64,000 nt of DNA, taken from positions 1,338,991 to 1,402,990 of the forward strand of contig CAJNOP010000014.1 of NCBI GenBank assembly GCA_905250075.1. Reading direction: 5' to 3'. The stretch comes from Rotaria sp. Silwood1 (taxonomy: Eukaryota; Rotifera; Eurotatoria; Philodinida; Philodinidae). Position numbers and translations under genes: made by a program. Numbering within the stretch: position 1 is the stretch's first letter; each line of letters starts with the position of its first letter. The notes under the pieces are model-generated. The model made no database searches. It saw only the letters and a list, made by a program, of their open reading frames with translations, and had not been told where the DNA came from. Below are positions 48,901 through 59,724 of this stretch, one piece after another.

Positions 48901-50715
48901 CACGTACAGCTCTATTCAATTTACCCATTGTTTCCCACCATTGACTTTGATCTTCTTCCATAAGACGAGGGTGAGCTCGATTGGTAAAATTAGTAAATAT
49001 AGAACTGACAGGTTGTAAACAATATAAACTTGGTAAATTATTTTGATCAAGTTTATACCATTGATTAAGTAATTTAGCATCTTCTTTATTTGATACGGAT
49101 ATAATCATACGAAATTCAGCTTCTTCAATTTTTGTTGGTAATGGTCGATAACCATATTTTTGACCCAGAAATACCTAAGATTATATGAATAAATATGAAC
49201 TACATTCTCCAGTTTTCAATTGCGAACTCTGCAAAGATTAATAATCGAGTAGAAGGAGAGCCATTAGAGTTAGAGCCTATTTGATTAATTGAGATCGATT
49301 TAGCTGAAAGTAACAGCTAATTATGACTTGACCATTATAAGATCTCATCGTCAAGATTGTCTGAAGAATGTATTGGGTGTATTAGTAATAGAATTCAAAG
49401 CAAGTATCAGATTCAGACTAAAAGTCATTGTTGGTATAATCCTCGTAGGATTAAAATATGAAACACGATATTATCTTTCGGAAACGTACTAAACAATTAG
49501 TTCATACATGAAAACGAGACATTATTGATATGCAGTTTTTGTATAGATGTCTGTCATATGTGTTGAGAAGGGAGTGTCGGAGAGATCCCAATTTCTACCC
49601 TGTACTTCAGCATTCTTTTAAAATCATGTTTCACAAAAGCTATAGCTTAACGACTTCAAGACTCAAATCTCTGCTAATTCCTTCTCGTGATAAATGCTCT
49701 TTATTCGTATATCAACATTTGTCACAATCCGTGACGCAGAGGAAGTATTCCTAAGGCATCTGTCATGGTTTGTGAGAGAAGAGACGATGCAAATTTCTAC
49801 TCTATATACTTCAACACTCTTTCTAGATCGTATTTTACAAAATTTGATTGAAATTAGAAGTATGATTGAGATCCAAGCCTGAGAAACGTTGACTAAATTA
49901 GGTTCGAATTAAAGTAACGTTAGATCCAGCGAGCTCCAATCATACTAATTGAAATATACCTTAAATCATATTTCATATTATTATGTTCTACTAATGATAT
50001 CGACTTTCGAGGTTAAATTTTTTATTCGCTAGTTTTGATCAATTTTCAAATATACATTAACAAAGATTTTTCTTCCTATTTCGAGTAGATCGATATCGTT
50101 TACGTTTTCAGTATTGACTTTTACCACTGAAGAACATTATATATTCTTTCTGATAAAAGACAAATATTTACGATAGTTAATAAATATATTTCTTTTGTTG
50201 ATAGAAAGCAACTTTTACTTTTTCTTTTTATTAATCGAGTAATTGACAGTAAAGACTTCTGATAAAAATCAAAGAACAAAAGAACTAATTTCCAAATGGA
50301 TAACTTTATCATACCACAAAGTTTGGTCCAACAGAAACTCGTTGACAATTATCAATTTCTTGCATACATAATTCTGTTGTTTTATGATCATCTGTTGCTT
50401 CATCGCGAACACCCCAACGCATATCGACAACTTGAAATTCAAGTCCATGTTTTTCTCGACAATATTCTTTAAGTTTTGGATATGTATGTTGCATGAGTGA
50501 ATTACGTTCCATACTTGTATCTAAATTTAAAAAAAAAATGAACAAAACTAAAATTTTATATCAAATAAAAACAAGCAAATTTTACCTGTAAATGTTGATG
50601 ATGTAAAAATACGAACAATTTTTGATGCAAGACTCGGTAAATTATCCAATTTACCAAAAAATACATGTTGAAGAATTTCAGCTTCTTGTTCTTCAGTATA
50701 TTCTTGTTGGGACAT
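39932..50715 (-). CDS. NWD1/NWD2-like STAND protein: DUF4062, NACHT, WD40
   Basis: Seventeen exons: 50715-50586, 50520-50315, 49174-48832, 48774-48584, 48523-48342, 47874-47373, 47313-47233, 47180-47095, 46078-45654, 45321-44903, 44850-44232, 44174-43787, 42201-42019, 41947-41580, 41523-41378, 41310-40906, 40405-39932; 1,715 residues, close to vertebrate NWD2. The N-terminal DUF4062-type domain begins IVRIFTSSTFTDT (residues 33-45) and includes VVDMRWGVRDEA. The NACHT P-loop is GEGGCGKSS (396-404), with Walker B LCIFFDSLDQL (486-496). A helical region follows; the C-terminal half is WD40-like, with a clear repeat ending TTKVWNL. Such STAND ATPases are cytosolic and are thought to oligomerise after sensing a partner; the ligand is unknown. 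Introns range from 52 nt to 1.6 kb; introns 8 and 12 contain SINE-like copies. TEP1/NPHP3-type relatives are less likely. Confidence 0.93.
42202..43786. other. Long intron 12 of the NWD-like gene
   Basis: The longest intron of the gene (1.6 kb). It contains the better-preserved SINE-like copy at about 42930-43275, reading opposite to the gene. The remaining sequence shows no coding potential. Confidence 0.6.
42930..43275 (+). mobile_element. tRNA-derived SINE-like repeat, copy 1
   Basis: A tRNA-like head contains TGGTTAAGTGG at 42942-42952, which fits the Pol III A-box consensus, and GCTCAAACTTC at 42987-42997, a degenerate B box at tRNA-like spacing. The body aligns by eye with the 46738-46980 copy in several blocks: ACTGTxxTCAAACxTCAGT, CAGTCAT, GACAAATC and, at the end, GTATTCTTCCTT. 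This longer copy has extra internal sequence. It sits in intron 12 of the NWD-like gene, antisense to it. Boundaries are approximate. Confidence 0.65.
46079..47094. other. Intron 8 of the NWD-like gene
   Basis: A 1.0 kb intron holding the second SINE-like copy (about 46738-46980, opposite strand) and a plus-strand open frame at 46197-46571 (124 codons, no recognisable domain). The whole insert may be derived from mobile sequence. Confidence 0.55.
46738..46980 (+). mobile_element. tRNA-derived SINE-like repeat, copy 2
   Basis: A shorter, diverged copy of the element at 42930-43275, in the same orientation. It opens with TAAGTGGCTA, has TTCAAACCTC at 46781-46790 at the B-box position, keeps CAGTCAT and GACAAATC, and ends in GAGTATTCTTCCTT. 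Relative to copy 1 it lacks roughly 100 nt in the middle. The A box is decayed, so it is unlikely to be transcribed by Pol III. Confidence 0.6.
49175..50314. other. Long intron 2 of the NWD-like gene
   Basis: A 1.1 kb intron with a degenerate tandem duplication: a block beginning TCTGTCAT at about 49550 is repeated at about 49759 with TGAGA, AATTTCTAC and ACAAAA blocks kept in order. Short open frames on the plus strand follow these units and have no recognisable domain. Confidence 0.5.
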
Positions 50716-53115
50716 GATTTAGTTTTCTTTTCTTTTTCCAACGTTTAAAGACAAGTATATATATTAGATATGTTGCCGTTGTCGTTTAAATTGAACGTGT
50801 AAACGGGTGAGAATAAGAAGAAGAAAGCAAAAAGCAATCAATGAATAACTAGTTCTTTTTTTCTCTTCTATGCTTTTCGTCAATCATAATCACTCTATTA
50901 AGTTTTTCCTTTGTCATAGGAAAGAAAAAGCAAAAAACACCAAAGAGAACTTTTTGACTAATTTTCTTCTTTTTTTTTCTCGTTTGAATAAAATGAAATT
51001 TTTGATTTTATTTACTCATTTCCTTAACGTCAGATCCTGAGTAAAGAAACAAGACCTCTATTATATTCAAAACATTACCGATCGACAGCAATCAGAAAAA
51101 TTTTTTTAAAAATTACATTCACATAAATATATATCGTTCTATAAACGGAACATGTGTCAACTGAAAAAAAAACTTGACAGTACGTACCATCAGAGACTAA
51201 AGTGTAAAACTCACAAACTCTGACTCTTATAAATGTATGGTACATTGTTAGAGGAGTCAATGTAGTTTATTTTAAAAAATGTCAAATAAATGAATTAATT
51301 AAAATGATAACAGTTTTTATAATTGATACGTGCGCTCTGAAATTTCATCATTTCGAAAATCTTTGCATTTAGAATTGCTATTCTGCCAATTTATTAGATT
51401 CATTTAATAGCTTCATGCTGGAAAAACTTATTTGTATTGTCAGCTACATATTCAATACATAACTTCTTTTCTTCTAGTATTATATATATATATGACACAT
51501 GCTATGGAAAGCGGCAAAAACATATTATTTTATTCTTCGCTGAGTCAGTTCAACCACCATATTAGTCTGCCATACACATTGATTTAATCATTCACTAGGC
51601 TTTCGAGCACACTATTGTTTCTCTCGACGAACTTTCCACATGTAATGTTGAGTTTTACCTAAACTCAGAGTTTAATAAGTTCATACTTTTCTATGTCTGT
51701 GTTCAGGTATCGTATCGCTGACTGTTAATGAAGCAACAAAGAGAACGTATCGATGAAGTTTTTCAATAAAGTTACTCTGTCCAAATCGATCCAAAATTGA
51801 ATGCTATAATCTAGTCTACTCTCACCTATTGTCGCTCCACAATGAGAAACACAAAATAATATATTTTAGAGTTGAGCACAAGACGGTGCATATCTAGGGC
51901 ATTACAAAATTATAAGACGCCCTTATAAACACAAACAAATATTTTTATTTAAATTTAACAACAAACTCTATTGATCTTCTACTGGTATGCATAGAAGAGA
52001 GTACGTTAGTGCTGTCCGGTATCATAGTCCCTCTCTTGACTTTCTTTTTATCTGGATAAAAATATTTGAGAAAATTGAAAAAATGACTTTCACGTACTAG
52101 TAGGACCGCTTTTTGGTAAACAGATTTTTCTTTCTTTCAAAGGATACTAGTCTTAATAGCGAACCTGCACCTCACTCAGAAAACTTTAGAGATTACTAGA
52201 ATAACAGTAGGTAGATACAACTCTCTATTTAATTATCACACACTATTGCTTAAATAGGTCTCTATTCTGCCATTGGTTATCTCGAATAAACACTATCAAG
52301 TTCAGAGAAGTACTTTCGTTATACGAATTTTACTTTGTGTGATTGAAGCGACAAATCAACTATTGGATAGGTTTTCTGAAGCATTCAAACAAGTACTGCA
52401 GGACAGAGTTGTAATAGGTAGCACTAAATGACCACTCTGGTATATATTTTTTAGTTTTTTCTTGATTTTTTTTATCAACTCTACTATAAAAATGTTTTTT
52501 TTTCTCCACACATTAAATAATTTTTACTTATTTTGAAGATTACTTCTGAAAGGCTACCGCAACTGAACTATCCTATTTAGACTACTTTCACTATAATATA
52601 TGAGTTGGATTTTATCAGTTCATTGCCAAATAGGCAACTGATATTATTAAAATAAAATTGAGTAATTGTTTCGCATTTTCGGTTTAACGTAGTTTTAATT
52701 ATATTTCTCATACTGTTTTTAACCTATATTTCCTACAGACATAATAGTACGAAAATAATTTGATTACGAATCACAGAGGCTGCTGTCTATCACAGTGCTA
52801 GGAAGTCGAGAATGAAATCTCATAAATGCCTTTTGAATGATACATGAGTTACTATCAAGACGTCGCTACTACGCTGAAATACACGCATGTTCTGATTTCT
52901 TGACTTGTGAAATTCGCCACAGTTCACACATTCAATATTCTTTAAGTATTAGTTTTCACTCGTTGATCATTTTTAGATATCTTTTATTATTCCAGAACAA
53001 ATTGTAGAGCACTAAAGTTTTCATCTTTTGCTACTAAGCTAAGTTCTCAAAAATGAAAAGCGAAAACATACGTGCCCTCGCACACCACCAATCTAAAGGA
53101 CAGAAAACCTGTTAC
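50716..53115. other. Intergenic, promoter side of the NWD-like gene
   Basis: 2.4 kb with no supportable gene. The NWD-like promoter must lie close to 50.7-51.0 kb. A (TA)n run is at about 51481-51493. The 3' continuation of the unrecognised minus-strand exons at 53116-53750 may extend into this stretch, but I could not find it. Confidence 0.5.
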
Positions 53116-53750
53116 CTGCTGTAATAGTAGTTGTTGTTGTGGTAGTGGTAGTACTTAAAATAGTGAACGACGATAAATCAGTGATTTTCTTGCAACGATA
53201 TACCACGAGCTCAATGAAGCGTCCATCAGCAAATTTGAACATCAATGTAAAACTTGATGTAAATGTAGCAAAACGAGTTTGAATGTCATCTACAAATTTT
53301 TTGTTTGCAAGATGTAGATACGCCGCACTTTGCCTGATAGATTATATGAATTATTATTTCCACAATTGACCGACCAGATCCCAACTGATCACATGTAGGT
53401 CTGAAACAGATTTACACAGATGATGAGAAAGTATGCATTATTAAACAAAAGCACGGAAAATATAAACTCACATATCACGTTTTTTCCTGTAAAGTTGACG
53501 ACGACGACGACCATTAGCACTGGTTATACCACTGTCTATCACAATAGTACTGATGCGAATTGAACTTGATTTCAGACCATAGACTCTGATTAACTAGAAT
53601 TGTGTTCAATTTTATTAGCTAAGACATGCGTGATAATTAATCTAAATACGATTACTTGTCGAGTTATCTCATCAGCATTGGTGACTGTTGCAGTCTGATC
53701 ATTAGTTGGTATCCAGGTTGTGGAGAAAGCTCGCGTTATTTTGCCAGATT
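53116..53750 (-). CDS. Unrecognised protein, three internal exons (partial)
   Basis: Three consecutive exons keep frame across consensus GT-AG junctions: 53750-53656, 53593-53472 and 53333-53116, encoding about 145 residues. I do not recognise the family. Visible features are a polar, Ser/Thr-rich composition, a dibasic run RRRRQ followed by YRKKRD that could be a furin-type cleavage site, a segment FTLMFKFADGRF, and a run of nine Thr before the last donor. These suggest a secreted or surface protein. The upstream (start) exons and the 3' end were not found. The gene may be incomplete, may continue to lower coordinates, or may be degenerate. It lies just beyond the stop codon of the membrane-protein exons at 54965-55682 on the same strand. 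Confidence 0.5.
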
Positions 53751-54698
53751 CTACAAAATGAAATGAATGATCAAAAAAGGCAATCATTTCTCTTGATATT
53801 TTTTTTGCAAAAAATTGTGCAATTAAATGAAAAAGTTACTTGGAGATAATCGACATACAAACGAAATCGACTTGTGAACTTCAAATAATATTTAATAAAA
53901 GGAAAATCCTTACAATATCCTCTCGATCATCGTCCTCCTGGGTAACATGCGCTAAAGTCCAATTCTATTAGACGATGCTTGCTTATCAAAGTTTTGCGCA
54001 CTTCAAGGTTTCCACTCTTGTTTTCAAGTATGGATTTCATCCAACGTGGTGTATACAGTACTGTGAAAAATTATAGAATCACCTGTGTGAGTCAAATTGT
54101 TCGTTCTTTTTCTGCTAGTTTAGATTTTCACAAGAACCCAATTCTCTCGGAGTATGTGCATTCGAGTATGCTCTATCCATCTATGCAATCGGATTCTTGA
54201 ATATTATTACCAGGTTTGAGAAAAAAAAGTTTGTTGAAGTTGGTGCATTGTTGCCTGTGAAAAATTTTTAGAATCACTTTTGCAATTTCGCTGTTTCTGC
54301 ATTTCGAGGATTTCAATTCCGATTGAAAGTCACATTCGCACATTGAGGATCTCCTGCTGAGTATTTTAATTATAAAAAGTTTGAGAAACTGTTTATCATT
54401 GGGTTTAAAGTCAAAGATTAGTGGTCAAGCCAACACAGCTAGAAAAGCCTACCGAACTTCGATATTTTGTTAAGGGTATTTCAAATAAAAGTGATATTGA
54501 TATTTTGCCACCGGATTTTGATAGAAGACACCTTTTGCAACAAAATGAGGGGTTTAGAAACTTTGTGCATCTTTTCGTTTCAAAAATACGCTTGGTATCA
54601 AAACTGATTACGATAATAGGCGACGATTTAAAGCCATATCCTATGCTTTTTTTTCATACACACATGTAGCATCTGTTTTGGGTGTAGGGCATATGGGT

Positions 54699-54743
54699 GT
54701 GAGTGTGCTTATCGTTCTTCTCTTTTTAAACACCCACACTCAC
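54699..54743. repeat. GT-rich/CA-rich hairpin
   Basis: GTGAGTGTG at 54699-54707 pairs perfectly with CACACTCAC at 54735-54743. One of five similar hairpins in the window. Confidence 0.6.
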
Positions 54744-54964
54744 GCTCCGTAATGGATCTGACAAATAAAAAACACTCGTTGGTCTGGTTTCACCGGCAGG
54801 TCAAGCCATGTCAGGCTGCAGGTTGCTCTCTGAATTTTAGTCTGGCCTGTTAGCAGCTCTCTACTGTGCTATATTTGTTCGTGGAAGACTGAATTTGTCA
54901 TTGTTTCTATCATATCATTCTATTTCTAAACCTTTCACAATAATGGCTTCGCAAGAAGGAATGT

Positions 54965-55682
54965 CTACTGTTTAGCTGAAAGGGAGCAAGTCGACAAATC
55001 TTTGTTATAGTTTCTCACAATGTTGTCACCAGCCTTTTTAAGATATACAGATATCAATGAAATTATGATCGCGATCACGGCACCAAGCAAAAGCACGCAA
55101 ATGATTATTCCAGTCGTCAATGGAATGTATCCAGTAAGCCAGCTTCTGAAATAAAACACAGAAAAGGTGCATTAATTCATTGCTGGATAATAGAAAATGA
55201 CAGTAGTGTTAATGTTGAATTGATGATGTGAGATCTTCGAGTGGAAAATAGTTTTTCAACTACCACTGTAATCATTTTATTGTTTCTTGCGAGCAGTGTA
55301 AACTCCTCACTTGAATCCAATGTATGAATCTTTCAAGAGAAGCTTTGAATCCTAGTTTACTGGTTGTACGAAGGTGTATGTGATGGTCTGGGTGGATGTG
55401 GGTGTGGGTGGTAATAAATAGAAGAAAAAAGGCACCCTTACACCCGCATTCTACACCTCACACCTGCAGCCACGCATCCACCCCGATACAGTTCAAACGT
55501 ATGTTTTCATGTTAGTATACTAAGTTCTTGAAAAATTCATATTGTGTTGAAAATTGCAAACATTTACTCTGCTTCAAAAATTAATATTTCAAAGAGCCAT
55601 TGGTTCACACTTAAACCTGTTGGAAATTTCGATAACGGTGAGATGTGTCCAAATTCAAAATTTCAGATTGACAATAAGACAT
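54965..55682 (-). CDS. Unrecognised single-pass membrane protein, C-terminal exons
   Basis: Three in-frame exons (55682-55617, 55351-55311, 55145-54965) encode 95 residues ending at a TAG stop codon. The last exon carries a strong membrane segment (GIIICVLLLGAVIAIIISLI) followed by a short basic, cytosolic-looking tail with KK and RNY. The first exon opens with ATG immediately after an acceptor, so it could be a start, but Cys and polar residues before the membrane segment suggest the end of a longer ectodomain whose upstream exons lie toward 56-57 kb. A Cys-rich frame at 56386-56048 is a weak candidate for such an exon. No family is recognised. Confidence 0.5.
55390..55483. repeat. GT-rich/CA-rich hairpin
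   Basis: GGGTGGATG at 55390-55398 pairs perfectly with CATCCACCC at 55475-55483. The left arm continues as GTGGGTGTGGGTGG, the right arm is rich in CACC and ACACC units. It falls within an intron of the membrane-protein exons. Confidence 0.6.
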
Positions 55683-57811
55683 CTGATTGAGTCAGAAAAA
55701 ACTTTAGAATATACCAGAGACGGTTAAACTAGTATGTATCACAGTTTTAAAGACTCTGACGTTTAGTCGAAGTTACAGCATTGAAAAGTTGGTTATGACT
55801 GATTTAGTGACAAACTTTTGACTAAGAAACGAATTCGCATTTGGAAATCGTTTATTGTGATCAGTAGGCAATTAGTGTGCTAGTCGTAATGTCATTAGGC
55901 GCAGCGTTAACAGACTTACGACCGCTCTATTGGACCATTATTTTGGTTATTTATTATTGCCATTGGATGTTATAGCAATATTAGCGATTCACTATCGTCA
56001 GAAATTTTGGAATCAAAGTTGTCAGCTTGATTTCTAAAACGTATGATTCAAAGCAGGAAGTAAATGTATAAATGGGCATAAAAAATTTGGGTGTTGATTT
56101 TTAAAAATATTGCTGTGCACAGTGCCGAAGTCATGGTTTTCTTAGCACTGTCACATATCTCTGTGGAGCTCTTTTGAGGACTTAACAGTCGCGGACAATT
56201 GAAAGACTCACTTTTGAAAAACATACACTCACTCGTAGAATTCGCACTAAGTCTTGTCTGTCCACAGTTAGAACAAGTGCGAACTATCGATGTTGTTCTA
56301 TGAGAGGGAATAGCCGCTGTGTTACCGATATGTAAATATATATAGAGAGATCGCGAGATCATTTTGGCTTGTGCACAAACACGCATATGTTATGTGAATT
56401 GATGAAGCTTGATGTATTAATTAGACACTTCATTTATCTTTTAGAAACAACATTTTTCTTTTGCTAATGCCCTTTCCTGTCATTGGAGTAAATAAATCAG
56501 CGACGTTTATTTAGTCAATTACGTGATAGGCAGAGTGTGCGATGTACTACTCATTCTCCTTTTTTTTTATCATAATCGCATATATGCGACAAAATGTTGA
56601 GAATCCACCGGTTATCATTTCTCGCTCAAAAGTATAATTTCGGTTAACTTTCACGATAAACGATATTTTTTTTCACATAAACTAGGCCATCTGCTATTTA
56701 TTGACAACCGAATCGAACTTGCAGCTCGGTCTTCCGTGTTGGGCATAGTCTCTGCATTTGTGTTGGCTTCAACCAGTCAGACAGGATTCTTTAGAAAAAT
56801 AGGTTAAACCGTCGCTTTAACAGTTTCATTCATGAATTAAAGCGCGATAATTTTTTCAGATTTCTGTGTTTTTATCTGTTTGCAGCACAGATTTCACAAG
56901 CTTTATCACGCCTAAAGGTTGAAACACGTATTAACGCGAAAAGATCAATTTAAAAAAAAAAGTATTTTTACTCGTATTTTATTTTTCTGACTGAGTTTCA
57001 TTCTTATTGTTATGCGTGTAAAAGTAACACTCGGAGGTGTTTAAATGATAATACAAGGAGAAATTATGATGTTTAAGCATCAAACTCAGCATTATTGCGA
57101 TGATTTTTACGATTGCCACTAACATCATCATACAGAATATTGACTCTGCTCGTGTTGGATCAGAGAGTAAGTACAGAAACGAAAAGAAAAATGCAAAACA
57201 AAGTCATAATAACTTTAGAAATTTGGCAAGAGACAAGTAAACGACAGCGAGGAGAGAAAGAGAAACGAAGAAGGACGTTCGTAAATCTTTCAAAAACAAA
57301 AAGAAACAAAAAGAACAGGGAAAAATAGAAACGGGAGAAGGGTTCTCTGTTTACTCTTTTCTTTGTATAGGACTACTTTATTTCAATAAATGATATCCAT
57401 TTTAAGAGCAGCGATTGACGCTTTTCTATCAATTGCCTCACACAATTACTATGGAAACAGTGCTCAAGATGATCGTTCTTTTGTGGAAATCATCCCAATG
57501 GAAAATGTCATTATTGAAGACTCATGGAACAAAAAAAAAAAATAAAAAAAAAATTTATTCAAATGATTATTTCAAAAATTTCATCTGACAAATTTTATGA
57601 GTTTAATTATTCTAAAAAAAAACAATCATTCGATTACTGTCATGACTTTTGCACTGTTTTCACACCATGAATTTCATCATTTCACAAAAATTAAAATCAC
57701 AACATTGCTTTCATTATTTTTTGTTTTATATTTATTTCATGGTGTTAATTATTCCGAAGAAACTATAATCATTACGTTATTTTCAGTATTCTTGCATAAT
57801 TTTCGGAACAC
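55683..57811. other. Intergenic or uncharacterised, no firm gene
   Basis: 2.1 kb with only weak coding hints, the Cys-rich minus-strand frame at 56386-56048 being the best (it has no convincing start and only one possible GTGAGT donor). Upstream exons of the membrane protein at 54965-55682 would be expected here. Confidence 0.45.
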
Positions 57812-58324
57812 GTTCACTTTACTGGCCACCACCGGTTTTTTGGGATTTTATGCTTCCTAAGGGATTCTTAGGCACTAAAAACGATAAAAAAGAAGAAGAA
57901 ATTTGGCGGTCAGCGACACATAGCCTATTTTAGAACATTTTTCTCAAATTTTTATAATACTGAAATTTTCTGATTTTTGTTTGTGATAATTCTTTCAGAA
58001 TTTATATTAAAATATAGTTTTATGATAACACTACTTTTTAATACGATTAATAAAAGACGACAAGAAGCAACTGAATGATATTGATATTGAGACAGAAGAA
58101 GCAGAAGATAATGATTTTAATTGATTGAAATTTATGGTTGTTCATTTATTCGAGTAAAATGGTTGTTCATTTATTTGAATAAAATGATTGTTTCCTGATG
58201 TCCCGAAATCAGGCATATTGACCGGACTGCCAAGTTTTCTCTTCTGTTTTATCACTATCAGCAACTAAGAATCCCTTAGAAAGGATAAAATCCCAAAAAG
58301 TCTGTGGTGGCCAATAAAGTGAAC
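57812..58324. mobile_element. MITE-like element with 60 bp terminal inverted repeats
   Basis: Two 60 bp arms in inverted orientation define a 513 bp element. The left arm (57812-57871) begins GTTCACTTTACTGGCCACCA and ends GGGATTCTTAG; the right arm (58265-58324) is its reverse complement with several mismatches, ending CCAATAAAGTGAAC. The arms are of equal length and roughly 85-90% identical by eye. The interior has no transposase and contains a short repeated sentence around ATGGTTGTTCATTTATT. No clear target-site duplication was found, so the superfamily is unassigned. Confidence 0.75.
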
Positions 58325-59724
58325 TTATACCTAATTTTCATTTCATGACTTTGATTATTTGCAAATCATCAAAATTACTATAGACTTTGTTAATTAAAGT
58401 GTCAATGTCTGTTATGAACTATATCATTTTGAATGTAAAATTGAGGAAAAAACAACCAAAAGCAGTATAAAATATAACTACAATCAGTTTCACGCATCAA
58501 ATATATCAGTATCATACTTGAGAAACATGACGGGATCCAATACAGTATTAGTGTTGCTAGCTTTCAATACAGTACAGTTTTGTTGTTAATCTGTGCAGCT
58601 CGTAATGTTTTTCATGAAGTATCTCGTTTGTGATCATCCTTACATGCGCTGGAACAAAAATTCAAGCGTATGAATAAGAATGTTAAGAGATGAAAAGAAG
58701 TTCAAGCATCTGTGCTTGCAAAAATGCCTCAAGACATATCCATATCACATTAATTTCCTGCTTAAGATACTCAAGAACTTCATATATATGACAAAAAAAA
58801 AACAGTTCAATTGAGCGAATTTGTTTATTGGTATTTAAATATTTCATCCCGTATTTTAGCGACATCTTTTCTGTTTTCTAAAACAATATTTAATGAAACT
58901 TAATATATGCTTCAATGGTAATAGTACCATACTTTCAACATATTTTATATATATATTGGTTGAAGAGACAGAAACATGATGATGTCACTAATAAATAAAC
59001 ATCGCCAATATTCATTCATTGTGTGATTCGACGTTCGTTCTTTCCTTCAATTGTGTTATTCTTCACATTGACGATCATTTAAATTATCTTTATTCTACTT
59101 AACAAATATCTTAATTACATTACCAATGAAAAACAAAGACAGTGACATGTATAGTAATTGCATCATTGTTGCACATGTTTTTTTTTTTCATCATTGTAAG
59201 TTGAATTTAAAATTCGTATTTGTTGTTTTTATTTTTTCAGAAACAATGTACAATGCTTTTATATTGATTGAACAAAAACATCTCACAAAATACTATTTTC
59301 TAACTACTCGAATGTTGAGAAATCTAATATTTCAATTTATCTCTTCTAGATTCACAATATTTTTGTATACAATCAACAAAAAAAAAAAAAAGAAAATATT
59401 TTTGTCAATGAATGATTGAATATTTGTGTAAAATGAATTTGATATTTTTATATCTGTTTTTTTCTTCTCTTGTCTAATGGTTATATCATTGGGTAATACA
59501 TATGGTGTTGTGTGTTTTGTATATAAGCAAAAAAAAAAGAATTTTGAGTGAATGTGGCATTCTGATCAGACCGGAATGAATGGTGAAAACTTGTCAATTG
59601 TAGGGAGAATATGTATATATTAGGTATATTGACAAGCGAACTTTCCATTCTAAATGACATTAATTGATTTTGTTTTTTTTTTGAATGTAATCTTTTCAGA
59701 TAAATTTATTTAAACGAAAATATA
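58325..59724. other. Intergenic, upstream of the first SR gene
   Basis: 1.4 kb without a recognisable gene. The last 300 nt or so should contain the promoter and leader of the SR gene starting at 59725; a small hairpin with CATTC/GAATG arms lies near 59558-59580. Confidence 0.5.

Noticed and set aside
56048..56386. Cys-rich 112-codon minus-strand frame as a separate gene
   Set aside because: No convincing start or matching splice phase to the downstream membrane exons; kept only as a weak candidate exon in the evidence.
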